Source: Prado023 sp963700475 | GTDB taxonomy: Bacteria > Actinomycetota > Actinomycetes > S36-B12 > CAIYMF01 | Direction: 5' to 3' | DNA length: 64,000 nucleotides | Assembly (NCBI GenBank): GCA_963700475.1 | Contig: CAVOXR010000004.1 | Span: 1-64,000, forward strand | In this document: piece by piece, positions 7,789 to 18,115 of the stretch | Position numbering within the stretch: position 1 is the first letter of the stretch | How the letters are laid out: each line of letters begins with the position of its first letter | Program-made: the position numbers and the translations under genes | The notes under the pieces: model-generated | The model's input: the letters and a program-made list of their open reading frames with translations, nothing else | Databases searched by the model: none | Told to the model about the DNA's origin: nothing

Positions 7789-8781
7789 TCACAGCCCGGT
7801 CCTGAACGTCACGGACGTCACCGACTGCGTGGCGCGCACCGCGCGGAAGGCATCCCGCAGCGCGTGCTGGTCCCCCTCGGCCAGGTCGTCGACGACCATC
7901 ACGTCCGACAGGGGGAGCCCGGCTCGCACCTGGGCGACCTGGGCGGCCAGGCGAAGCCGGGAGAGGGCTTCGAACCCGTCGAAGAGCCGGCCGACGAGAT
8001 CCTCGGACAGCAGCCCGGCGGCGGCGGTGGCACCCAGCCGGTCCCGCGTGCTGACGGCGCTCGACCGGGCGGACAGCCCGTACAGGCGGGCAAGCAGGAC
8101 CAGGGGGGCCAGGCCCGTGCGCTTGAGGTCGACGGGTCCGTGCGGCAGCCGCCCGAAGGGATTCAGGGCCGTGGGGAACGACGTCGCGGCGATGGCCAGC
8201 CCGTGCAGCAGGCGTGGGGAGTCCGCCCCCCCGAGCAGGATGTCGACGGCGGGGGCGATGTCGAGGTCACCGACGAGTCGGCGCAGGTCGAGGAACACAT
8301 CGGCCTCGACGACGGCCTCGGGGGTCGGCGCGTCCATGCGGTGCCGTGCCTGTGTGACCCAGTCGCCCAGGCTCAGCGACCAGCGGTCGGCCATGTACCC
8401 GCCGTCGCAGGGTCGCATCCCGAACTCGGCCAGGCCGGCGATCACGTCGGCGGCCAGGTCGTCCGCGTAGCTGCTGGCGGCGGCACGGTCGGTGTCCCAG
8501 AGCAGGGCGTGGTCCTGGTCGCTGGCGCAGTGCAGCTCGCCGCGTGCGTGCGAGCCCAGGGCGACCCACGCGAACCGACCGGGCGGTGGCCCCGCCTGGT
8601 GGACGAAGCCGTCGACCAGGTCCCGGGTGCGCAGGTCGGCTGCGCGTGCCAGGGCGGCGCCGAGGTCCGTTCCGTGGGCACCCGCGCCGTCCGCTGAGGC
8701 AAGGGCGACGGCGACAAGGTCGCTCACGGGTTCGACCCGGCCCGCCGTCGGCGACGCAGGGGAGGAGGTCCGGTCGGTCAT
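7789..8781 (-). CDS. DUF294-type putative nucleotidyltransferase
   Basis: A 330-residue cytosolic protein. The N-terminal half holds a Pol-beta-like nucleotidyltransferase signature, GSHARGELHCASDQDHALL (G76, S77, metal-binding D88 and D90). The C-terminal half matches the DUF294 substrate-binding region (VDLKRTGLAPLVLLARLYGL). Longer relatives carry cyclic-nucleotide and CBS domains before this core; both are absent here. Its ATG overlaps the stop of the ActP-type symporter by 4 bp (ATGA), so the two are coupled. In other bacteria the same pair accompanies acetate symporters, which suggests regulation of uptake by nucleotidylation, but no substrate is known. Confidence 0.82.
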   Translation of the reverse strand: MTDRTSSPASPTAGRVEPVSDLVAVALASADGAGAHGTDLGAALARAADLRTRDLVDGFVHQAGPPPGRFAWVALGSHARGELHCASDQDHALLWDTDRAAASSYADDLAADVIAGLAEFGMRPCDGGYMADRWSLSLGDWVTQARHRMDAPTPEAVVEADVFLDLRRLVGDLDIAPAVDILLGGADSPRLLHGLAIAATSFPTALNPFGRLPHGPVDLKRTGLAPLVLLARLYGLSARSSAVSTRDRLGATAAAGLLSEDLVGRLFDGFEALSRLRLAAQVAQVRAGLPLSDVMVVDDLAEGDQHALRDAFRAVRATQSVTSVTFRTGL

Positions 8782-10520
8782 CGGCGTCCCCTCGCGGTCC
8801 AGGCCGGGTGCAGCCGGGCGGTCTCGGGTGTGTGCAGCCGGATCATCATCCGGTCCACGCCCGGGTGCAGCCGACGGCGGGTCGCCCTCGACGCGAGCAC
8901 CATGGTCGCCAGTGCCAGCGGCATCGCCCATGCGGCCGGCTGCGAGAGCAGGGCGTCGGGCCAGCCCGTGAGGTCCGGCATCGCTGTCGACGCCATGATC
9001 GCACCGACCGCCAGAGTTCCCCCGAGCACGAGCCCGGCGGCAGCCCCGACGTCGGTCAGCCGCGGCCACCAGATGCCCAGCAGGAGCAGCGGGCAGAACG
9101 TCGCGGCGGCCACGGTGAACGCGAGCGCGACGGCCTGCGCCAGGGGCAGGGCGCTCGCCAGGAGGCTGAGGACCAGGGGGGCGAGCACGGCTGCCACCGC
9201 GGCGACGCGGAACGACCTGATCGGGTCGTGCACCCAGCGGCTGACGACGTCCTGGGAGAGCACCCCGGCGACGGTGACCGTCAGGCCAGTGGCGGTCGCG
9301 AGGAACGCCGCCGCTGCCCCGGCGCACACCAGGGCTGTGAGAGCCTGCCCGAGCGTGCCGCCGACCAGCGCCTGGGGCAGCAGCAGGACCACGGCGTCGG
9401 CCTGCCCGGTCATCAGCAGCTCGGGGGTGTAGACCCGTCCGAGCATCCCGAAGACGGAAGGGGACAGGTAGAACAGCCCGACCAGGCCGATCACGATGAG
9501 CGCCGTCCGCCGGGCCTGGCGTCCGTCGGGGTTCGTGTAGAACCGCACCAGCACGTGTGGCAGGCCCATGGTCCCCAGGAACAGCGCGATCATCAGGGCG
9601 TAGGTGCGGTACATCGGGTGGGACTGGCCGCCCTGCAGGGGCTGTCCCCAGGCGGTGCCGGTCGTCGCCGGAGTGGTCGCCAGGTGCGGGACTGCGGCCC
9701 CGGCGGGGAAGGTGATCGTCGTGCCCGAGTCGATGCTGTGCGTCCCCGCAGCGAGGTCCAGCCGGCCAGTCACGGGCGAGCCGTCGATCGTCCCGTCGGC
9801 CCGGACGGTCACCGGCTCGACCACGGTGATGACGATGTCCGTCCCCACCGACACTGCCGTGGCCTCGGGGAACGACGGGACGTCGTCGACCAGTGCCGAG
9901 GGGCCGCCATCCAGTCGCCACGCCGTCAGGAGGAACAGCGCGGGCACCATGATCGCCACCAGCTTGAGCCAGTACTGGAAGCCCTGGACCATCGTCACGC
10001 TGCGCATCCCGCCGCCGACGATCACGACCAGCACCGTCAGCGCGACCAGCACCCCGCCCAGCCAGATCGGTGTGCCCAGGATGGTCTGGAGGGCGCGCCC
10101 GGCCCCCTGCAGCTGAGGTACGACGTAGAGCCAACCGATCACCACCACCAACACGCTCGCGGCCAGGCGGACCGTCGAGGAGCGCAACCGGGCCTCGCAG
10201 AAGTCGGGCAGGGTGTACGCACCGGATCGGCGCAGGGGAGCCGCGACCAGGGCCAGGAGCAGCACGTAGCCCACGGCGTAGCCGACCGGGAACCAGACGG
10301 CGTCGGCCCCTCCGACCATGATCAGCCCAGCCACCCCGAGGAACGAGGCCGCCGACAGGTACTCCCCGGAGATCGCCGAGGCATTCCACCAGGCAGGCAC
10401 CGAGCGGGCTGCGACGTAGAAGTCGCCGGTGGTGCGGGCGACCCGGGAGCTGAAGCCGGCCAGGGCGATGGTCGCCACGACGGTGGCGGTCATGCCAGCG
10501 ATCACGGCGGCGCTGCTCAT
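8778..10520 (-). CDS. actP: Solute:sodium symporter, cation/acetate (ActP/MctC) type
   Basis: A 580-residue SSS-family transporter with about 13 membrane helices. Landmarks are DFYVAARSVPAWWNASAISG, GEYLSAASFLGVAGLIM and PHVLVRFYTNPDGRQARRT. An external loop of about 90 residues with TVRADGTIDG and DLAAGTHSIDSGTTITF lies in the middle, as in MctC-type monocarboxylate carriers. It probably imports acetate and related short acids with a cation. The start ATG overlaps the stop of the small DUF485-like protein by 4 bp and the stop overlaps the DUF294 start, which gives a tight operon behind lytS-lytR. It is one of two such symporters in the window. Confidence 0.9.
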   Translation of the reverse strand: MSSAAVIAGMTATVVATIALAGFSSRVARTTGDFYVAARSVPAWWNASAISGEYLSAASFLGVAGLIMVGGADAVWFPVGYAVGYVLLLALVAAPLRRSGAYTLPDFCEARLRSSTVRLAASVLVVVIGWLYVVPQLQGAGRALQTILGTPIWLGGVLVALTVLVVIVGGGMRSVTMVQGFQYWLKLVAIMVPALFLLTAWRLDGGPSALVDDVPSFPEATAVSVGTDIVITVVEPVTVRADGTIDGSPVTGRLDLAAGTHSIDSGTTITFPAGAAVPHLATTPATTGTAWGQPLQGGQSHPMYRTYALMIALFLGTMGLPHVLVRFYTNPDGRQARRTALIVIGLVGLFYLSPSVFGMLGRVYTPELLMTGQADAVVLLLPQALVGGTLGQALTALVCAGAAAAFLATATGLTVTVAGVLSQDVVSRWVHDPIRSFRVAAVAAVLAPLVLSLLASALPLAQAVALAFTVAAATFCPLLLLGIWWPRLTDVGAAAGLVLGGTLAVGAIMASTAMPDLTGWPDALLSQPAAWAMPLALATMVLASRATRRRLHPGVDRMMIRLHTPETARLHPAWTARGRR

Positions 10521-10894
10521 CGGCCCTCCACGAGGTCGGTGAACTGCTCCTCGTTGTGCTCGGCATGGCGGATGTACCACCAGCCGACCCCGAGGATCGC
10601 CGGGTAGACCAGGAACCCCAGCAGCAGCCACCACAGCGGCAGGGGCCCCGCCTGCAGGGCGCGCACTCCCGGAACGAGGCCGAAGAGCAGGGGCAGCGCG
10701 GCCAGCGGCACGACCACCACGGCCACGGTCGACAGGCCCAGGAGCAGCTGGGTCCGGATGAGTGCACGCACGTAGACCACGCCCACGCGTGTCTGCTGGT
10801 CGATGTCCTCGACCGCCGAGCGGCGGGTTCGTCGGCGCACGTCGCGACGCGGCCCGGTGATGACCTCGCGACGAGGTCGTTGCCCGTCGGTCAT
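10517..10894 (-). CDS. Small DUF485-like membrane protein, symporter partner
   Basis: A 125-residue protein with a basic N-terminus (RRDVRRRTRRS) and two membrane helices (about residues 50-70 and 84-106), ending in WWYIRHAEHNEEQFTDLVEGR. Size, topology and position directly before an SSS symporter match the DUF485 family that accompanies ActP. It overlaps the lytR stop and the actP start by 4 bp each. The role is probably assembly or modulation of the symporter; this is inferred from synteny. The second symporter has its own partner at 16701. Confidence 0.75.
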   Translation of the reverse strand: MTDGQRPRREVITGPRRDVRRRTRRSAVEDIDQQTRVGVVYVRALIRTQLLLGLSTVAVVVVPLAALPLLFGLVPGVRALQAGPLPLWWLLLGFLVYPAILGVGWWYIRHAEHNEEQFTDLVEGR

Positions 10895-11733
10895 GGTGCG
10901 AGGTCCTCGCCCAGTGCCCGGTCGACGCGGTGGCGCTGCACCAGCGCCGCGCGCACCTCCGGTGTGAACCGTCGGCTCACGGGGACGGACTGGCCGGCAC
11001 CGAGGTCCACCGACACTCGACCGGCTGCGGTGCGCAGCGCCTCGACGAACGCGGAGTTGACCAGGAACCGACGATGGACGCGGAGGAAGCCTGCCGGCTC
11101 CCAGCGTTCCTCGAGGTTGGCCAGGGGGACCCGCACGAGGTGCCCGCCGGAGCGGGTGCACAGGCGGACGTAGTCGCGCTGCGCCTCGACGTAGACGATG
11201 TCGGAGCGGCGGACGTAGCGGGTGACCCCGCCGAGCTCGACGGCGATCGTCTCGTCCGGCGGCGGCCCAGGGGGTGACCCGCCGGCAGGGTTCTCGGCAG
11301 CGGTTCCAGGGGAATCCGCGAGCTGCGCACCTGCTCGCCGGGAATCGAGTGCCGCGCGGACCCGGGTGAGGGCCAGGGCCAGCCGTTCTGCGCGGATCGG
11401 CTTGAGCAGGTAGTCCACGGCGGCGACCTCGAACGCGTCGACGGCGTGGTTGTCGTACGCGGTGACGAACACGACCGGCGGGGGGGCGGCGAACCGCGTC
11501 AGGATCCCGGCCAGTGCCAGACCGTCGATCCCGGGCATCCGGATGTCGAGGAACACCGCATCGAACTCCCGGGTCTGCAGCGCGGCCAGCGCCTCGGCGG
11601 CATTGCCGGCGGGCATCACCTCGGCCACCCCGTCGGACTGCTCGAGGAGGTAGGTCAGCTCGCCGAGCGCCGGTGGCTCGTCATCGACGGCCAGGACGCG
11701 CAGGCCCGCGGGCATCGGGGTCGGTTCAGTCAT
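10891..11733 (-). CDS. LytTR-family response regulator
   Basis: A 280-residue response regulator. The receiver domain is N-terminal (VLAVDDEP; phosphoacceptor D63 in AVFLDIRMPGIDG; conserved K in VDYLLKPIRAER). A Pro/Gly-rich linker is followed by a LytTR DNA-binding domain at about 165-265 (VRRSDIVYVEAQRDYVRL, FLRVHRRFLVN). It overlaps the kinase gene upstream by 8 bp and the DUF485-like gene by 4 bp, so the pair is made with the symporter it probably controls. The likely signal is acetate or another monocarboxylate. I could not identify its DNA target site. Confidence 0.9.
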   Translation of the reverse strand: MTEPTPMPAGLRVLAVDDEPPALGELTYLLEQSDGVAEVMPAGNAAEALAALQTREFDAVFLDIRMPGIDGLALAGILTRFAAPPPVVFVTAYDNHAVDAFEVAAVDYLLKPIRAERLALALTRVRAALDSRRAGAQLADSPGTAAENPAGGSPPGPPPDETIAVELGGVTRYVRRSDIVYVEAQRDYVRLCTRSGGHLVRVPLANLEERWEPAGFLRVHRRFLVNSAFVEALRTAAGRVSVDLGAGQSVPVSRRFTPEVRAALVQRHRVDRALGEDLAP

Positions 11734-12904
11734 CGACGGTCACCGCCTCGGCGTACTTGGGGATCCGCATGGTGATCCGCGTACCAGCGCCCGGGGCGGT
11801 CTCCACGACCAGGCCGCGGTCGTCGCCGAAGGTGCTGCGCAGCCGCTCGTCGACGTTGGCCAGGCCGACGTGGTCGCCGGGAGCGCCCGACAGGCTGCGG
11901 CGGACCACCGCGGGGTCGATGCCGGCGCCGTCGTCCTCGACGCTGATCAGGCAGTCCGCACCGCGGTCGCGCGCGGTGATCGTGATCGTCCCGGGTCCGT
12001 CGGAGTTCTCGAAGCCGTGGCGGACGGCGTTCTCCACCAGCGGCTGGATGCACAGGAACGGGATCCGGACGCCCACCACCTCGGGGTCCACCCGCAGGGA
12101 GACCGTCAGGCGATCGCCGAACCGGGCCTGCTCCAGCAGCAGGTACTGCTCGATCGAGTGCAGCTCCTCGGCCAGGGTCGTGAACCGGCCGTGGGAGCGG
12201 AAGCTGTAGCGGGTGAAGTCCGCGAAGTCGAGCAGGAGGTCGCGGGCGCGGTCGGGGTCGGTGCGCACGAACGAGGCGATCGCGGTCAGCGAGTTGTAGA
12301 CGAAGTGCGGCGAGATCTGGGCGCGCAGCACGCGCACCTCTGCCTCGGCCGAGCGTGCCCGGGTCCGGTCGAGCTCGGCGAGGTCGAGCTGGCCGGAGGC
12401 GAACGCCGCGACCTCCTCCACCGCGCGAACCATCGCCGGGCCCGGCGGCTGGGCCGAGTAGGCCACGAGTGCGCCGATCACGACGTCGTCGGAGGTCAGC
12501 GGTGCGGCGACCCCGCTGCGCAGGATCTCCGAGACGGCCCTGGCCTGGTCAGCGGTCAGCACCACGGCCGCTCCCGAATCCAGGGCAAGGGCTGCGTGGT
12601 CCAGGGCGGCCGGCCCGTGCCGCTCGCCCACGCCGTCCCAGGCCAGCACGTCGACGCCATCGGTGATCGCCAGCGCCTCGACCCCGAGCAGGGTCCGCAG
12701 GTGCTTGGCCGCCCGCGGGGCCGACGCGGGCGTGAGCCCACCGCGCAGGGGGGGTGCGGCCAGGCTGGCCAGGTGCAGGGTGCGGTAGGTGGCCATGTCG
12801 CCCTCGGAGCCCAGGCGCGCTCGCCCGCGCACCGCCCTGGCGAGGAGCACGCCCAGCACGATCGCCCCGGCGATCGCTGCGACCGCGAGCACCCAGTCAC
12901 CCAC
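11726..12904 (-). CDS. LytS-type sensor histidine kinase
   Basis: A 392-residue kinase with a single N-terminal membrane helix (about 4-25), a GAF-like sensing region (about 60-165), the His_kinase dimerisation segment with phosphoacceptor H200 in RAQISPHFVYNSL, and a HATPase domain (LVENAVRHGF, VEDDGAGID, VGLANVDERLR). This is the LytS architecture without the usual multi-helix 5TM domain, so it probably senses a cytosolic ligand. It is the first gene of the operon that continues through lytR, the DUF485-like gene, actP, DUF294 and the exonuclease. A conspicuous inverted repeat at 12932-12975 stands just upstream. Confidence 0.88.
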   Translation of the reverse strand: MGDWVLAVAAIAGAIVLGVLLARAVRGRARLGSEGDMATYRTLHLASLAAPPLRGGLTPASAPRAAKHLRTLLGVEALAITDGVDVLAWDGVGERHGPAALDHAALALDSGAAVVLTADQARAVSEILRSGVAAPLTSDDVVIGALVAYSAQPPGPAMVRAVEEVAAFASGQLDLAELDRTRARSAEAEVRVLRAQISPHFVYNSLTAIASFVRTDPDRARDLLLDFADFTRYSFRSHGRFTTLAEELHSIEQYLLLEQARFGDRLTVSLRVDPEVVGVRIPFLCIQPLVENAVRHGFENSDGPGTITITARDRGADCLISVEDDGAGIDPAVVRRSLSGAPGDHVGLANVDERLRSTFGDDRGLVVETAPGAGTRITMRIPKYAEAVTVDD

Positions 12905-12931
12905 GGGCGCACGCTATCGGCCCCCCGCCGC

Positions 12932-12975
12932 TGTGTCATGGATCCGGGCCATACGGGGACCGACTCCATGACACA
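12932..12975. terminator. Perfect inverted repeat between acs and lytS
   Basis: TGTGTCATGGA (12932-12942) is exactly complementary to TCCATGACACA (12965-12975) across a 22-base spacer. It lies 18 bases after the acs stop and 28 bases before the lytS start, so it can end acs transcription, act as an operator for lytS, or both. The AT-rich arms and lack of GC runs make an operator a real alternative to a terminator. Confidence 0.5.
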
Positions 12976-12993
12976 CAGGCGCGCGACGTGAGC

Positions 12994-14941
<1,948 letters not shown>

Positions 14942-15001
14942 CGGGTTCTCCTGCTTCCTTGCGTGCGTGCGGTGAGCGGGTTCGGGGGTGTGGGTTGGGT
15001 A

Positions 15002-15044
15002 CCGTCCGGACGCCGGGGCAGCTGGCTCACCGACGCCCGGACGG
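15002..15044 (-). terminator. Terminator hairpin after the second symporter
   Basis: Bases 15002-15015 pair with 15031-15044 around a 15-base loop. In a minus-strand transcript the two apparent mismatches become G-U pairs, so the 14-bp stem is complete. It separates actP (stop 15057) from acs (start 14941). Confidence 0.65.
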
Positions 15045-15056
15045 CAGTCATTGGGG

Positions 15057-16704
15057 TCAGTGCACCGAGACGGACTTCTCGGCGCCGGCCCCGGTCAGGG
15101 AACGGACCTCCATCTCGGCGTACTTGGCGGTGTTCGGCTTCTCCTTGTCGGTCACCGCGCCCAGCCAGCCGAGGAAGAAGGCCAGCGGGATCGAGATGAG
15201 ACCCGGGTTGTCCAGCGGGAACCAGGAGAAGTCCATGCCCTGGATCATCGAGGCGCTCTTGCCCGTGACCTCGTCGACCGGCTTGCCGGACACGACCGGC
15301 GAGAAGATGATCAGGCCGACAGAGGCGATGAGCCCGCCGTAGATGCTCCACAGCGCGCCGCGAGTGGTGAAGTTCTTCCAGAACAGGGAGTACAGGATCG
15401 TCGGGAGGTTGGCCGAGGCGGCCACCGCGAACGCCAGCGCGACCAGGAACGCGATGTTCTGGTCCTTGGCCAGGATGCCTCCCACGATGGCGAACATGCC
15501 GATCACGACGGCGGCGATGCGGGCGACCCGCACCTCCCTGTCCGCCGACACGTTGCCGCGCTTGATGACGCTGGCGTACACGTCGTGGGCGAACGACGCA
15601 CTGGCGGTGATCGTCAGGCCGGCCACCACCGCGAGGATCGTGGCGAAGGCCACCGCGGAGATGAAGCCCAGCAGCAGGGTGCCGCCGAGCTCATAGGCCA
15701 GCAGCGGTGCCGCGGAGTTGGCCTTGCCGGGAGCCGTGGCGATGGTCTCGGGGCCGACCAGGGCCGCCGCGCCATAGCCCAGGACGAGGCTGAAGAGGTA
15801 GAACATGCCGATCAGGGCGATCGCCCAGACCACCGACTTGCGGGCGTCCTTGGACGTCGGGCACGGTGTAGAAGCGCATCAGCACGTGCGGCAGGCCGGC
15901 GGTGCCCAGGACCAGGGCCATCGACAGGGAGATGAAGTCGACCTTCGTCAGCGTGCTCTTGCCGTACTTGGCGCCGGGCTCGAGCAGCTTGTCGCCCAGC
16001 GGGCTGTTGTCAGCGGCTGCGCCCATCACGTTCGACAGGGAGAACCCGTACTTGCTCAGCACCCAGAAGGTCATCAGCGCGGCACCGGAGATGAGCAGGA
16101 CCGCCTTGATGATCTGCACCCACGTGGTGCCCTTCATGCCGCCGACGAGGACGTAGATGATCATCAGGATGCCGACGACGGCAATCGTGATCGACTGGCC
16201 GACGCTGCCGGTGATGCCCAGCAGCAGGCTGACCAGCCCGCCCGCCCCGGCCATCTGGGCCAGGAGGTAGAAGAACGACACGGCCAGCGTGGAGATCGCA
16301 GCCGCAGTCCGGACCGGGCGCTGGCGCATCCGGAACGCGAGCACGTCGGCCATCGTGAACTTCCCGGTGTTGCGCAGCAGCTCGGCGACCAGGAGCAGGG
16401 CCACCAGCCACGCCACCAGGAACCCGACGGAGTACAGGAAGCCGTCGAAGCCGGTCAGGGCGATGGCTCCGGTGATGCCCAGGAAGCTCGCGGCGGACAG
16501 GTAGTCGCCTGCGATGGCCGTGCCGTTCTGGCCGCCGGTGAAGGAGCGACCGCCCGTGTAGTAGTCGGTGGCGCTGGTGTTGGACTTCGAGGCGCGGATG
16601 ACGATGACCATCGTGCCGGCGACGAACGCCAGGAAGATCGCCATGTTGACCAGCGGGCTGCCCACGGTGGTGGTCGTGGCGGTGTGGACCAGGGTGGTGA
16701 TCAT
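15057..16704 (-). CDS. actP: Second cation/acetate symporter (ActP type), frame interrupted by one extra base
   Basis: An SSS-family transporter of about 548 residues with roughly 13 membrane helices. Landmarks are SATDYYTGGRSFTGGQNGTA, AGDYLSAASFLGITG and LGTAGLPHVLMRFYTVPD. The frame breaks right after VPD near 15852; with the extra base removed the sequence reads VPD(V/A)KDARKSVVWAIALIGM and continues to 15057. The closing segment runs to RSLTGAGAEKSVSVH. It likely imports acetate for the acs product encoded downstream. The start overlaps the DUF485 gene by 4 bp. Unlike the copy at 8778 it lacks the long external loop and has no regulator attached, so the two carriers probably differ in affinity or substrate. 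Confidence 0.9.
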
Positions 16705-17078
16705 GCGGCGTTGCCCTCCATCTCGTCACGGATCTCGGCCGCCAGGGGGTCGAGGCGGTTGTTGGCATGGCGGACGTACAGGAAGGTGATCAGCGCAGTG
16801 GAGACGAACTGCAGCAGGCCGAAGATGACGCCGATGTTGATGTTGCCGAAGACCGGGGTGGCCATCCATTCGGGGGCGAACACCGCCGCGAAGACGAACA
16901 TGAAGTACCAGACGAGGAACGCCGCGGTCATCGGGAAGGCGAAGCCCCGGTAGCGGGACCTCAGCTCGATGAACTGCGGGCTGGTCTGTTGCCGGATGTA
17001 GGCCTCGGGGTCGGGGACGCCGCCGGTCCCCTGCAGTGGCGGACCCTGGTGCGGGGGCCCCTGGAGATCACTGGTCAT
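16701..17078 (-). CDS. DUF485 membrane protein, partner of second symporter
   Basis: A 125-residue DUF485 protein with a Gln/Gly/Pro-rich N-terminal tail of about 30 residues, then QFIELRSRYRGFAFPMTAAF, a first membrane helix, EWMATPVFGNINIG, a second helix and FLYVRHANNRLDPLAAEIRD. ATG 17078 follows AGGAGGCAGCACG, a strong ribosome-binding site. It overlaps the symporter start by 4 bp (ATGA). DUF485 proteins almost always travel with ActP carriers and are thought to assist them; the mechanism is unknown. Confidence 0.88.
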   Translation of the reverse strand: MTSDLQGPPHQGPPLQGTGGVPDPEAYIRQQTSPQFIELRSRYRGFAFPMTAAFLVWYFMFVFAAVFAPEWMATPVFGNINIGVIFGLLQFVSTALITFLYVRHANNRLDPLAAEIRDEMEGNAA

Positions 17079-17323
17079 CGTGCTGCCTCCTGGAGTGTGC
17101 CTCGCCGGACCGGGCGGCCCGGGCGATCGGTAGCCCGTGTGGGTGGCGCGAACGTAGGGCAGCCGGGCAGCGGCGCGGAACAGCTGCGGGCCCACCTGCG
17201 GCGAGCGGGCGGTGGGCCTCGACAAGAGGTCAGCGGCGGTACGACGAGCGGTCGTCAGGGCCGACGAGTGGCGGCGTCGCGATCAGGCGCGACAGGACGC
17301 TGGATGGCTCATGGGGCGACCGT

Positions 17324-18115
17324 TCAGTCGTGGTCCCTCTCCGGCTTCCGGCCCTCGGGCATCATCAGGATCGAGGCGACGAGGAAGCACACGGCGCCGA
17401 GGAACGTCCCGGCGTTGGCCCACTTGGCGCTGATCATCTGCCCGTCGGGATCGACGTACGCGCCGACCGCGGAGATGCCGAAGAACACAGAGCCCCACAT
17501 GTTCAGCGCGGTGATGTGCCAGTCACGCTTGCCCGGACGCCACGAGAACCAGCGGTGCCCGGCCTCCGCGAAGGCGATGGCTGATGACACGAGGAAGCAG
17601 ACCGATCCGAACGCATCCGGGCGCCAGACGTACTGGCCGGCCTCCGGCCTGGTCAGGCTGGCCAGCGCCGCGAAGGTGGTGACGTTGAAGAACAGGGTGC
17701 CCACGAACTGGATCGCAGTCGCCCAGAAGCCCATCACCTGGGGCACCCAGCCCACCCAGCGCCGACCTCCCACTCGCACGACCTGCATGTAGCTCAGGTA
17801 GGACGCCGTGGTGAAGAAGATCGACCCGATGAAGAACGTCGTATCGGTGGCCGTCATGCCGACGGCGTTCTCGTAGGCGGGGATCGGGCCGATCGCGAAG
17901 CACGTCGAGCCGATCGCGAACAGCAGCCCGATCCACCAGGTGAGCCCGCGGGAGCCATCGGTGACCTTGCGGTGCCGTCGCGCGGACCACTCGACCACCT
18001 CGCCGTCGGCGCCCCGGTAGTGGACCCGGGTCACGAATGGTCGGGGGCCGGTGACCTCCACGTCGGTCGCGTCCGGTGGGACCTCGATCGGGAGGCGGGT
18101 TCGGGTGCCTGTCAA
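17324..18115 (-). CDS. YrhK-like multi-pass membrane protein coupled to gadB
   Basis: A 263-residue protein with a soluble N-terminus of about 55 residues and six predicted membrane helices. YrhK-type patterns recur: LFAIGSTCFAIGPIPAYE, IGSIFFTTASYLSYMQ, FVGTLFFNVTTFAAL, FGSVCFLVSSAIAFAEAG and VCFLVASILMMPEG, as if built from repeated two-helix units. The start is TTG 18115, which overlaps the gadB stop as TTGA, so translation is coupled to glutamate decarboxylase. The location suggests a role linked to acid stress or GABA handling, but it is unlike the GadC antiporter and its function is unknown. Confidence 0.7.
   Translation of the reverse strand: MTGTRTRLPIEVPPDATDVEVTGPRPFVTRVHYRGADGEVVEWSARRHRKVTDGSRGLTWWIGLLFAIGSTCFAIGPIPAYENAVGMTATDTTFFIGSIFFTTASYLSYMQVVRVGGRRWVGWVPQVMGFWATAIQFVGTLFFNVTTFAALASLTRPEAGQYVWRPDAFGSVCFLVSSAIAFAEAGHRWFSWRPGKRDWHITALNMWGSVFFGISAVGAYVDPDGQMISAKWANAGTFLGAVCFLVASILMMPEGRKPERDHD

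Noticed and set aside
8782..10767. Extension of the DUF294 frame through the symporter gene
   Set aside because: The extension is an out-of-frame shadow of the symporter; ATG 8781, overlapping the symporter stop, fits the family.
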